Shown here: piece by piece, positions 25,901-37,500 of the stretch
Numbering within the stretch: position 1 is the first letter of the stretch
How the letters are laid out: every line of letters begins with the position of its first letter
DNA from: Promerops cafer
Lineage: Eukaryota; Chordata; Aves; Passeriformes; Nectariniidae
Reading direction: 5' to 3'
Assembly (NCBI GenBank): GCA_013398275.1
Contig: VZSE01013530.1
Coordinates: forward strand, 1,240,001 to 1,304,000
DNA length: 64,000 nucleotides
The notes under the pieces: model-generated
Told to the model about the DNA's origin: nothing
The model's database searches: none
Seen by the model: only the letters and a program-made list of their open reading frames with translations
Translations under genes and position numbers: made by a program

Positions 25901-28358
25901 CCCAAGACAGATGTCTCAGTGACAGTTGTACAGCTGTTTTATTTCCTTTTAAAAATGTAACTTTTTCTTAAAAAGCATTACAGTGTATTTCACCAAGATT
26001 TCTTGTTTAATAAGATGCAAAAGTTCAGGCAATATCCTGTTTAGATGGTTTCTATTTGATAATAAAAATGGCAGTGACAGTGAGAGATTGCACTGAATAA
26101 ATCATTACTTGTGAGTTCTGTTTTATGCTGCAGCCAGGATGTGTCCTGTAAGTTCACAGCTGTTCTAACTTTTTCTTTTCCTCATCTAGACAGCTGTATG
26201 TCCATGAGATTTATTTCTTGATCTATGTGGACATGAAATCCTTCTTGGGATTATTGCCATAGAAACAAGCCATAACATAGAGCGTGTTAGAAGTAACAAA
26301 TGGGATTTGGCAGTCCTTCCCATTTACTACACAGAGTCTGAGCTATGTAGTACAAAAAAGCAGCAATTACTTGCTCTCAGAGCTTTATTAACAGGCACAT
26401 CTGCACATTCATTAGAACTAGATGCTTCAAATTCCATCCTGGCTGGGATGGCATTTACATATTCTGATCTTCAAACTAAAATCCAACATCTAGTTTATTT
26501 TCCAGTCAGGGTAGGAATTGGTCAGGTTTGACATTTTGGTTCCTTTCTGTTGGTTGCAAATCCCAGAGGCAGCCCGTGTGAGCCTCCCAGGAGAAAAGTG
26601 ATGGAACTGCTGGCTCCAGGGAACAGTCCCTCCTTTGAAGGATGAAGTCACCCAAGTTTTGCTTGTAAAGCCTGATCTCCCATGGAGCTGGGACTCAGCT
26701 CCCAGCCTCTCCCAGGGCTTCACACCCTGCCTGGCTTACAGGAATGATTCCTTTCTCCTCGGTGGCCCAGGGTGGCTCTGAGCTGGGGGAGTAGATGGGT
26801 TGTACCAGGCAGGGAAGGGTTTTTTGCAGGAGTGAGCACAACAAGCTGTACCTGGAGCTGAGGCTGAGCTGACTGTCTGGGTCACAGCTGCTGATACACA
26901 TGAGGGAGAAAGGCAGACTCCAAATTCTAAGCCAAATCCATGGGTCAGCTTTTACAATTGTATGGGATAGTAAAGAGGCAGAAAAGCAGAGGGAGCAGAA
27001 CACAGGAAAGGGCAGAGGAATATATTAAAACCCAAGGTGTGTCTGCTGGCACCGAGCCTTGGCAGCGCTGTCACCACGGCCCTGGGCCTTCTGCCGTGGG
27101 AGGTGGGTGCTGGCTCAGCAGGGCACAGGGTGCAGATCTTGCTTGGCTCTGGTGCTCTTCTCTTATCTCTTTCCTACCCTCCCTTTTATGAGGTAAAGTC
27201 AAACATGAAAACAAATAGGTCACAGAGGGGTCCCTTGCTCTGGATGATGCATTTGCAGACCTGGAAGGGAGCACACACTGTTCTTTTCCCATCCATGTCC
27301 TATAATGCTGCCTCTAGCTGAGAGAGGAGCAGCTTCCAGGGGGGATTTCAGAGGCAGCTGGAGATGCTCTAAAGCTCCCAGGTCAAAATGTCTCATCCCT
27401 CTGCAGCAATTCAAAAACAAAACAACTTGGCTCAACAGGAGGAACATTCAAAGCTGATTGTAAACCACAAAATCGAGATGAAACCTAGAATGCAACCTGA
27501 AAAACCCAGATAACTGAAATATAGGGATTTGAATCTGGGCTATGTGCTCAGAGTCTGCCTGGCCTCCTTTTCAGAAGTGCTGAGGACTGAGCAGCTCTAG
27601 AGAAGGCGATGAGTGCTCAGGATTTCTTTGAAACATTTATTTAGTACCTAAGTATAGATCTAGGACTGACTAACTTCAGGTTCCAAATATAGTTCAAGTG
27701 TCTGTCTTCTCACTCTTCCTCATTTCTCTTTTCCTTGCTATTTAATCTCTTCATCAGCTCCCACATTCTCTGTTTCCTCCAGCTCCTTTAACTTTTCCAT
27801 CCCCTCCCAGTTGACTTCTGCTCCTATCTCCATATTCTGACACCTCTGCTGTCCCATAGGAGCCACAGGGCATTCTCCAAGGTCCATGCCAAGCAAGCTC
27901 TAGGTGGCATCCCTTTTCTCTCCCTCACACCCTAAATTCTCCCTGCCTCATTCTCAGGAGGGCAGAGGTTCAAAGAAGCTGCTTCATCCTGTTCTGGAGC
28001 CTGCTGAGGTTTAAGTCCCAAGTACCTCTCCTCTCCTCTGCTCTCCTGTGTGGGCCTGACCAGAGATGGCAGTGAAAAGGGAATCATCACAGGCACTCTT
28101 GATTGGGGAGGGGGCCCAAAGTAGCTGCCATCACTTTCTGGCCCAAAAGCATAAATCAAAATGTCCCATTTTCTGTGTTCTGCCCATTGCAGGCGTGATC
28201 TGCCAGTGCCAGCCATGAAAGAGACGTGAAGGTTGTCAAGAAGGGATCATGTTAATTTTGTGAACAGGAAGCTCTCGTTAGTGGCTGTGTTGTTCAAATC
28301 AGCCAGAAGACAGATGTGGCTGTGGATCTGATGGATCTTGTCCCTGTGTCTGTTGCAG

Positions 28359-28541
28359 GAAGGCATGCCCCAAACGCTGAGTTCTACCACTATGTTTACC
28401 CCATGTGGCTTCAGCCCTCATCTACATACTTCGAAAGAAGGTGAACAAGGAGGACTGATCTTCCAGGATGGAAACCTTACCTCAGCATCTCTGGATGCTC
28501 TAATCCAGCATCTGATACCTACCACTGATTACTACCCTGAA
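28359..28541 (+). CDS. RASGEF1C: RASGEF1C coding exon 1 (residues 1-59, with 6 nt of 5' UTR)
   Basis: The exon follows a pyrimidine-rich acceptor (ctgtgtctgttgcag) and begins with GAAGGC, then the ATG at 28365. The G at position -3 gives an adequate initiation context. No earlier in-frame ATG lies within the exon, and MPQT is the shared start of RASGEF1A, B and C. The exon encodes a variable leader followed by the start of the REM domain (ASLDALIQHLIP, DYYPE). It ends GAA before gtaagc, phase 0. The acceptor immediately upstream of the ATG implies a non-coding exon further 5'. Confidence 0.95.
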
Positions 28542-31500
28542 GTAAGCAATTCACAGTATAATAAATGGTTTAATTTTGATGAATTGGGGCAGCACTTTAT
28601 GCAAAAGAGCAAATATGTTGAATTTTGAATTAAGAGGGCTCATTTAAAAGCTGCATACAATTAAAGCTTGGTAAATTGATGCATTGCTTTAAATGCTCTT
28701 TCACTGCTCTATAATTGTTCCCATGAAAAAGCAGATCCCAGAGATGATACTGCCTTTAAATAAGAGAACAGGGTAGAGGGGGGAGCTGTCGTGGTGATGA
28801 ATTAGTGATGTAGCAGTTGGAGCACTTCAAAAATAGCAGTGCTTCCCAGAGAGGAAAACTGAAGCAAAAAACTCCCAAGTCTGAACTGGCATTAAATTAG
28901 CTGAATTTCAGTGGCTGCTGAAGTCATCCAGGTTTGCCTGTGTGTACAGAGCATTCCCTTGGTGACAACAGAGATGCTTCTTCTGGTGGGTTTATAATTT
29001 ACCTGGCATTGCATTCACAACTTTGCAGTCACTGGACAGCACAGACCAGATCCTAATCCTTGCTCCATCAGTGGAAATTAAGTGTTTCCTCACCAAGAGT
29101 GTGGTGGAAGCAGGTTTATGGTCCTGCACGCTATTGACTTCACTGGATTTTGCACATTCTCAGTGGAATTCAGACAGAGTTTGACTGGAAGACTTTTAAG
29201 TGCTAATATATCTCCGTGGCTTGTATTTCAAAGCACAGAGGAGCATTGACTTCTGGGTACTTGAGGAGACTGGGAAAGTTATCAATGCAGAGCAGGCAGC
29301 ATGTTTTAAATTACCCAGAGCTCAGTTTCCAATCAGCTAAAAATAAGTAATAAAGAAGCAAAGCATCTCAATTAAAAAAAAAAAAAGGAACAGAAAGGCA
29401 GTAAAAATAGGTAATGGACAGATCAAGCTGTGAGATTTTCATTAGGCAATGTGGGATATGTAATATTATACCTGCTGCTTGGGAGCATGGCTAGGGCTGG
29501 GGGAAAGGAGATAATTCAGGTGCAAGAATGCAAGGAGGGGTCAGGATGCAAACAACTGAGATTTCATGAATGTATTTTAAATTCACTGCTGGAATAATTT
29601 GAATAATCCAAGGATTTATCCAGCAGACCTGCTTCCCACAGCTTCACAGATATGGAACTGTATATGATATGACTTGGCTGATAGAAATGAAATTTGGGGA
29701 GTTAATAGAATAAATGAAATATTGCTTGAAATAGTCTGGGTGAGATCTGCAGGGCAATAGCAAGATGTGGCTGACGTGGGGGTGTGTGCAGCTCCCAACC
29801 CAGTACAACACAGAGATTCCTGCCCATTTAGCTTTACTGTCTCCAGCATCCTGGTTGTGCTGTCTCCTGTATCTGGGCTTGCTCCTGCACACTCTGTTCA
29901 CTGAATGTTTGCCCAGGATTTAGGCAACCAAGGGCTGGGAGTGGATGCTGTGGAGGAAGGAGATGCTGCTGCCTCCTGTGCCCAGTGTAACCTGTTCCAC
30001 ATTCAGGGTCAGGAATTGTTAAGTCTTTTAGATAAAAAGGTCTTGCCAAGTAGAAATAAAAAGCTGTGAAGTTCAGGGCCTTTACAGTCAGTATTACCCA
30101 CTGTGTGGCTGCTTACAGTAGGTCTACCTGTCCTTCTCCTGCAGAAAGCCTATATCTTTACATTCCTGCTGAGTTCCAGGCTCTTCATCGAGCCCCACGA
30201 GCTTTTGTCCCGAGTTTGTCACAAGTGCATCGAGCAGCAGCGGCTGGATGACCCCGTGCTGGACAAGGTTAGTCCATGTTTACAGCAGAAAAATGTGAGG
30301 TATTTTCAATGGGTAGAGGATTCTGGGGCTCTGGTGTGTGCTTCCTGCCTCTCTTTAGATTGAATGAATCTTTCTCATAAAGGATTTGCCACTGAGATCC
30401 TGACATTGAGGCATCCTGGTATCCATGTCTGAGAGCAGTGCTTCAGGCAGTAGTCACTTCAAATCTTCTTCTAATTTTCCCTTTCCCCCTGTCTCAGTCT
30501 TCCCAGGTGACTTTCCTTCTTAACTTCTTTAAGGCTCTGGTGAAGCCTGCGGGATGCAAGGAGGTAGGATGTAACCCTCACACACTGTCAAGTGCAGATG
30601 TCCACACACCACTCTCTCTCCCATTTTTACTTAATGTCTCTGCCCCTTTGCTTTCTTGCTCCTGGTACAGTAATATTTCCTCTTGGCCTTCCCTGTCACG
30701 TTGAGCACCAGGTAGCAGGGGGCAGGTGCCCACCACCATCCTGCCCTCTGTGCTGCAGAGCAGCACCAACGGAGCTCCAGGAACGCACAGGAGCAGCAGT
30801 GGGGCCCTGACAGGTGAGCAGAATGAGAAAGTCCAAGCTGTTCCTGCCTCAGCACCCCTCCCGTTTTGCCCCAGGGACTGTGCAGACTGGTACAGTGTAT
30901 AGCAACACATGTGCATCCTCTGGCAGTGCCACAGACAGTGCAGTGGTGCTGGGCCCCACTGGATGCTGTTCACTGCTGGATTCTGCCCAAGCTCTCCTTG
31001 CTGCATTGATGAGCACTTGTTCAGTACATTATCTGAAGCAGGAGGTAACACCTTCAGAGCAGTGGAGGGGAACAGAACGTGCATTTGTTGCAAATTTTCA
31101 GAGACCCCAAAATTCTGAAATGGTTTTCGGGATCAGGCTTTCCAGCTTTGAAACTGTGAGATTGGCATCAAATACTGTGCCACCAACATCTGACCATGTG
31201 CTTGTTTTTTGCACAGGCAACTGGTTCCATGAGTAACAGGAGCTCTGAGAGCCATTCTCCAGAATGCTCTGCAACCCCAGACTTGGGTTACCCATACAGT
31301 CCGTGTTAATAGAAATATCTGTATGGGGTGAACTATGCAAAACAAGTTTTCTAAGGTGTGATGTTCTGTTCTCCAGTTCTATGACAGATACATGTTTAGG
31401 AGGATTAAATGTGAGCATTGCAAGGTTTTGCTGCTCATTAAACTTTCAAGAATTGAAAAACACTGTCTTGTTATGAAGACCTCTTATCTACCTGAAGTGC

Positions 31501-34500
31501 ATCTGGGTTTTGTAGCAACACAGGGCTGGTGGGACACAGCTGATTTGGTGTTCCCGAGAATGGGGCTGATTTTGAAACTTTTAACTCAAGCAACCTCCCA
31601 TCCCATGTCCTGTGACTTGCACAAAGTCCTCTCCATCAATTCGTAATGCAGTTTACACAGCTGGAGCAAATGTCTCCCCAGACCTTTGTAGTTTCCAATA
31701 AAGCTTTCCCTTTAGCAGCCACCTGCTGGTCTTTGAGCCTGATCTTAATGCTAGCTGACAGCAGTTATTTTTAGAGATGTGGTTCATTGAAACCTGTTGT
31801 TGGTGGAAAGCTGAAATATGCATTTTAACCACCTTGGTTGAAAAACAAAGAGCTGGGGAGCTTAAGAGTATAATTTTTCCTGATTACAGGGTGCACTTTA
31901 GCTGCAGTATGTGGGGGTGCAGAAGAAAGCTGTTTGTTTCAGCCTATGTTTTCTGTAAATAAAAATACAGTTTGTTGTTTAACACCATTTCCTTTTCACA
32001 TAACAGAGGATGAAAGCTTTGGGAGCAGCCTCACTGGCTGTCTTTTGAGATAACACTAATGCACCAGTCGTGCCATTCCCTGCATTTCCCTCCTTGCCCC
32101 ATCCCGACTATTTCCACTGCCACATTCTCAAATAAATCTCCACCAGAAGTGGGCATCAGCTGTATGCTATGTGAGTGTCCTTGTCCCATCATGACCTTGA
32201 GCTCATGTGGGAAGAGAGCAACATTACCAGCAGCCCAGGTAAAGTTACAAAAGTGCTGCTGTTTTGTTCATCTTTTCTTCATTGTACATCTGCCACTGGT
32301 CACTAAGCAGTTTTTTTCATACAGCCAGAAAGCAAAGGAGCAAAAAACCTCTTTGTTGGTCAAGAAATTCATTGAGGTTTTTCAGAGAAGGATGAAAATA
32401 TAGAAGGGTTGTAAGTACAAAAGGGAAGAACAAATGGTTCGAATCAGCAAAAAGGCCAGATGTTTTTGGAAAAGGTATAAAGGTTGCACCAACAAAACGT
32501 CCATCCAACCATAAACAGGCCAATTGCATGTGCAGAATACTTAAATCTGCATGTAAAACAGGCAGTTGTGCATGCACTTGAGTTCTGGTACATTTTGCAT
32601 GCCAAAATGTATTATTTGTGCACCACACTCTTTGTATGCATGTGTGCAGGTTTTGCAGGTGCAACACAAATGCCTTCTTTGAAAACCTGGCCCCACGTTC
32701 AGTGACACACACAGTGAGAGGCTTTAATGAGTAAACACGTTTTAATCCCTGTCCATCATTCAATGGTTTGCATTTCAGGCTCGAGTCAGAAAATTTGGAC
32801 CCAAAATCTTGCAGTTGCTGACAGAGTGGACAGAGACATTCCCGTATGACTTTCAGGAAGAGCGGATGATTGGCCATCTGAAAGACATGATTCACAGGAT
32901 AGCCCCATGTGATGAGGTGAGGATGCCTGACTTGGGATGTTCTGCTGATACATTAAGTTCATTTTCCCACTTGGTTCCTCCTTCTCCTCTTTTTTCTGCA
33001 TTCTGTTCCATGCCTCTTCCTGGATACTCTCTGAGTTTTGTTCTCCAATAATGTAAAAACCTGTAGTATCTTCCCTGAAAGCCACATCTCTCTTTAGGTG
33101 CTCCTGGAGCAGTGAGCATTGGAATTTATCTCCTGCACATTGAATTGTAGGATAACACCAGTCCCATTTTATAGAAGGAATATGTGAAGGCATAGCACAG
33201 ACTGGATGTGCTGGTGACAATTCAAATAGCAGTAGAACTGTGATCCCCCAAGTTAGAATCATAGAATTACAGACTGCTTTGGGTTGGAAGGGACCTTAAA
33301 GACCATCTTGTTCCACATCCCTGCCATGGGCAGGGACACCTTCCTCTAGACCAGGTTGCTCCAAGCCCTGTTCAGCCTGGCCTTGAACACTTCCCAGGGT
33401 GGGGAATGCACAGCTTCTCTGGATCCAAGTTCTTAGAGTTAAAGAAAATACTAATATTAGTGGACATGTAGCTTGTCTGGGAGCATGGAAGTGGCAGAAG
33501 ACAGCAGTGTGTGGCCTGCTGAGCAGAGACTCAGGCTAGATGTCTGTATGGTCCTGGTGTTCAAGTCTGTGAGCTCTCTGTGTGGCACAGGGGGTCACAG
33601 TGAATGGAGCCTCTGGGAGACCTGCTTGCAAACTCAGGTGGGTGAACCCCATAAATTAATTCAGAAACATTAAAAAGACCACAACATTCATGAAAATAAT
33701 AAGCAAATAGTACACTGAGAGTCTCTAATTACTTCTAGGTTAACCATAGGATGTGGAAAAATTCAGTTCCACTGGCTACATGAAGGCTTGGCCTCAAGCC
33801 ACAGAGGGGTGCAGTCCAGTAGAACAACAAGAACACACCTATGAGGATGAGAGAGAGGAGTGCAGAGAGGACAGAAGGAATTAGCAGGGCTGCAGCACAA
33901 CAAAAATGAAATTGGGCTCTCCTATGCACATGAAATCTGTCATAAATGGGAACAGCTGCTCTTGGACTGGGCTGGCATCATGTCTGGCACTTTCAGGGAG
34001 CTGTAGGCTGGCATGGATTGACTGGATGGGCTGGGCAGCCCATGGGAGAGAAGGGGCAGGACGGGGAAGATGTGAGACACAGTGGTGGAGGTGAAGGCAA
34101 CAGAAAAACTCAGAGCCAAAGGGGCTTTAGTTCCATTAACCAGAGTAGTGGAATTCCCTCAAGGGAAAGAGGCAATGGACTTGCTCCTGGCCAGCCAAGG
34201 CAAAATATGCCTTGCAGCCCTTCAGCATTGGAAGTGAGGGAAACCCATACAGACCCACCAGAATTGTGTCCAGTGGAAAGAAGGAACCAAAGGGCAGAGA
34301 ACAAGGACTTAGCATGTGCTCTTTAACAGCAGTAGCTGCCCTGGTGAAGAATCATAAATGCTATAAATCAATTTTCTGCATGCAAAGCAGTGGTTTGTTT
34401 GCCTAACCTGAGCAAGCACTGCACACCTTTGCTCTGGAGCGTGCACAGCTGTGTACAAATCCTTGTGGGTGCCCTGGGGGACCTCAGACTACATTAGTTT

Positions 34501-37500
34501 CAAATCACTGTTTTTCAGATATTACTAGGCACTGTAATTGCAAGTGATTATGCCTGAGCAAAATCAATAATTAATTTAAGAAACAGCTCATATCCTCCGA
34601 ATGCAAATTTCCTTTTTTTAAGGGACAGCACAGAAGAGTGATGGTGGCCGTTAGTTTTTTGGAAGAAACTTGTTCCCATTGTCAGCCACAGAAGTTAAAG
34701 ACTGAAAGATTTGTGATGTCATCCAGTCCATGTAGGTCAGTGCAGGATTTTCCCCTGCTCCTGTCCTTTGTAGAGTCCACTTCCTAAAGGCTGTGATGTG
34801 CTTATAAAGGTGTCCATGCTGAGAAGCATTTCTTAGTAAGTGCTGTGATTTGCATTTAGAGTTAGAAATTTTAATTAAAATTTGAGCTCCTAAGCCACCT
34901 GCTGAGGCCTGCTGTCTTCAGAGGAACTTTCCTAGTTAAGAACGAAACATTTTCTTTAAATATTAAACAGTAGTGTGCTTCTTTTGACTGTTAATGTGGC
35001 AGTGAAGAGAAATTGGTTGATAAAGTCCAGCATGCAGCCCCTGTAACGGTGGGGGGTCACTTTGTGGCAAGATAATTACCAGCACATTGAAGGTAATGAA
35101 CAATGTTGTTTTCAGTTAGTGGATGTAGTTTGAAGAAGGCAGGAAAGGCTTTTAGAAGGGCAAAAGCAGGATTTTTATTTTTTTAAATTTCTCTCTCAAT
35201 GTGCACAGAAAAGCTTTCTAAGCAAGGGTGCACCCAACCAATTTCCAGTGAGTCTCTTCAAGAGCTCTGATTTCTGTTTAATCATTTGTGTCCTTTAAGT
35301 GTCTCTCTTTCTTTTCACTCTTTATTCGGTGGTTGGCCAACCTGAGTCTTTGTTTACTATTGTCTATTTTTTGTGCCATATTCCCTACAAAATGAGGTGA
35401 AACTAGACCTCTTGATAAAGATTTATTGAAAGACTGCCTAATATGCGTGTCTTTCAAGCAATTTTATGCGGCTTTTTGGCTTTTCTATGAAGAATTTGAT
35501 ACTGCATAGACAGGGCTGGTCCAAGATTTTTCATCCAAACTCCTTTTACAAAGAGGAGCTGGGTTTCCAGCCAGTCTTTTAGCCAGATGTTTTATATTCA
35601 TTAGAAGGCTTAGCTTTCAGTGCTCTCCCCCCCACCCCCCAAAAACTGAGTTTCCCATTTACAAAATAAGTTCACAAAATGCAGAATATGTCACTATTCG
35701 AGTTTTCACTAAAAAATCACACTGTGTTCACAGGGCTTCATAAGTTCTGTTGAGATTTGCAAACACACCCTGATGTAAAACAGAAAAATATTTAGATGGT
35801 CATCAGTAGTTTGGGTCCAGAACAGTCTTTGTAAATCAAAAGTGTGACCATCTGTTGACATGAGGATTTACATGAAGAAGGCCTTTCTTGGAGCTAATAT
35901 ACACCAGTAACAGATGAAAACTGAAGGAGTGGGATTTTCTTTTCTTCAGTCAATTTTCACTCCACCTTTGGGATGTGATTCCAAATACACTGTGTGTGTT
36001 ATTCTCCAAGGCATGTCCCTCCTGCCTTCTGGGTACTTGCTTCATTTCAGACTAACAGCTCTATTTTACAAAAAAGAGCCTGACTACATCCTGCTTATCT
36101 GGTACATGTTCTAGCCCAGCTCAAGAGAGCATCTTCCTCTAGTGAAAGGAGAGCAAGGTGAGTCCAAGAGAGCAATGTGAAACCTTTTGTTAGAAAAACT
36201 GCATCAAAGTTACAAAGTGCTGTGGCAAAAGTTGAAGCACTTGGGATGTTCTAAAGGTCTCCAGCCTTTCCTACCCTGTAATGAAGACAGAGTAGATGTG
36301 AGAAGTTGTTCTTCACTGTGAAGTAGGAGGTGCTATCTCCAATGTGCAGATTGGATTCTGTGCAGGTGAGAAGGGCACTGACTCTGGTTTCTGGTTCCTT
36401 GAACATTTAAAACATGAATGCTGTCAGTGCCTAACACTGAGGACTATCCACAGCCTACAAAACTCTGAAGACAGGGGGTGGATCTAAACCATGGGATTAC
36501 TTCCCAAAGGTTCACTTGAGCTGCATCCAGCTTGGGACATGACACAGATGTGTGTGTTGTTCTTTGTGGTGAGGCACTGTCTAGCAAGGACATTTCCAAT
36601 TAACCTTATCCTTAGAACCCATCCACCAGCTCTGTTATCTCAGTTTTGTGATGTCTGCATCTGTCAGTCATGAAGAGTTGTAGTAATTTCTTTCTGCCCA
36701 TCCTCCATGGCCAGAGACTCCACTCATTGTCTGTAAAGACTTGCTCCAGCTCTGAGAACAACCTGGGCAAGTTGGTGATGATGATCCTGCTGAGCACATG
36801 GCTGTGCTTGGAATACAATATGAGCTTCCCTCAGCAGCAATTAACATTTGGATATTAAATACTCAAAGCTACACAATGCTCCAGCCGCTCCAGCTGGGTA
36901 GCAAGCAGCTGTGAGCTTCTTCTGCATTCAGGTCAAAAGGATGGAGAAAATAGCATTAGAAACACTTCTTATTCCTAATAAATAAGGATTGACAAGGCAG
37001 CATTAACAGGTAGAGTTCTCAGCCAAAATGTAGCTGACATAAAAGATAGGTACCAGAAGCTGCAGTGCTCCAGAAAGCTGCAGTAACTCATGTTGTAGCA
37101 TTGCCTCTCCTTTGAACCTGATGTTGGCAGGAATCTGGAGTATCAGTGCCAGCCCAACCCACCAGTCCTGCCTGCCTCTTCTCTTGACTGCAGTGTCTGT
37201 GTCCAGAGCACAGAACTGTAATTAAGCCGACTGGTTATTCTGAAATAGGCTTGTTGGAAATAAAATGGTAACCTGTTGCTGGCTTAGGAGTATTTTGCAG
37301 AAAGGAAAATTCAGCACAAAAAAACCACTCCTATGTCAAGTTGTCTGGGTGGCTTATGTTTCTCTCCCTGTCTCTCCAGGCTTACTGGAAAAAGATGAAT
37401 CAGCTTTTGCAAGCCCTGAATCAGAAGCTTGCAACCCTCAGCCATGGGCAAGAAGGGATTGTCAAGATCAGTACTGCTGTCTCTGATAAGCTGGTTGCCT

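Larger units (their letters stand above)
1..28358. other. Upstream or first-intron DNA without a recognised gene
   Basis: No open frame here resembles a known protein, and the longer ones (145-171 codons) sit in GC-richer patches and overlap each other on both strands. Since the first coding exon is spliced, part or all of this span is probably the intron after a non-coding 5' exon. No MAPK9 exon, the expected upstream neighbour, was recognised. Items inside it that can be described are listed separately. Confidence 0.6.

Noticed and set aside
30578..31093. 171-codon - strand open frame in intron 2
   Set aside because: It is antisense to RASGEF1C and low in conserved-looking motifs, in a locally GC-rich intron segment.
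32317..32895. 192-codon - strand frame overlapping exon 3
   Set aside because: It is partly the antisense shadow of exon 3 and continues through intron. The remainder is Cys/Phe/Leu-rich and unrecognised.
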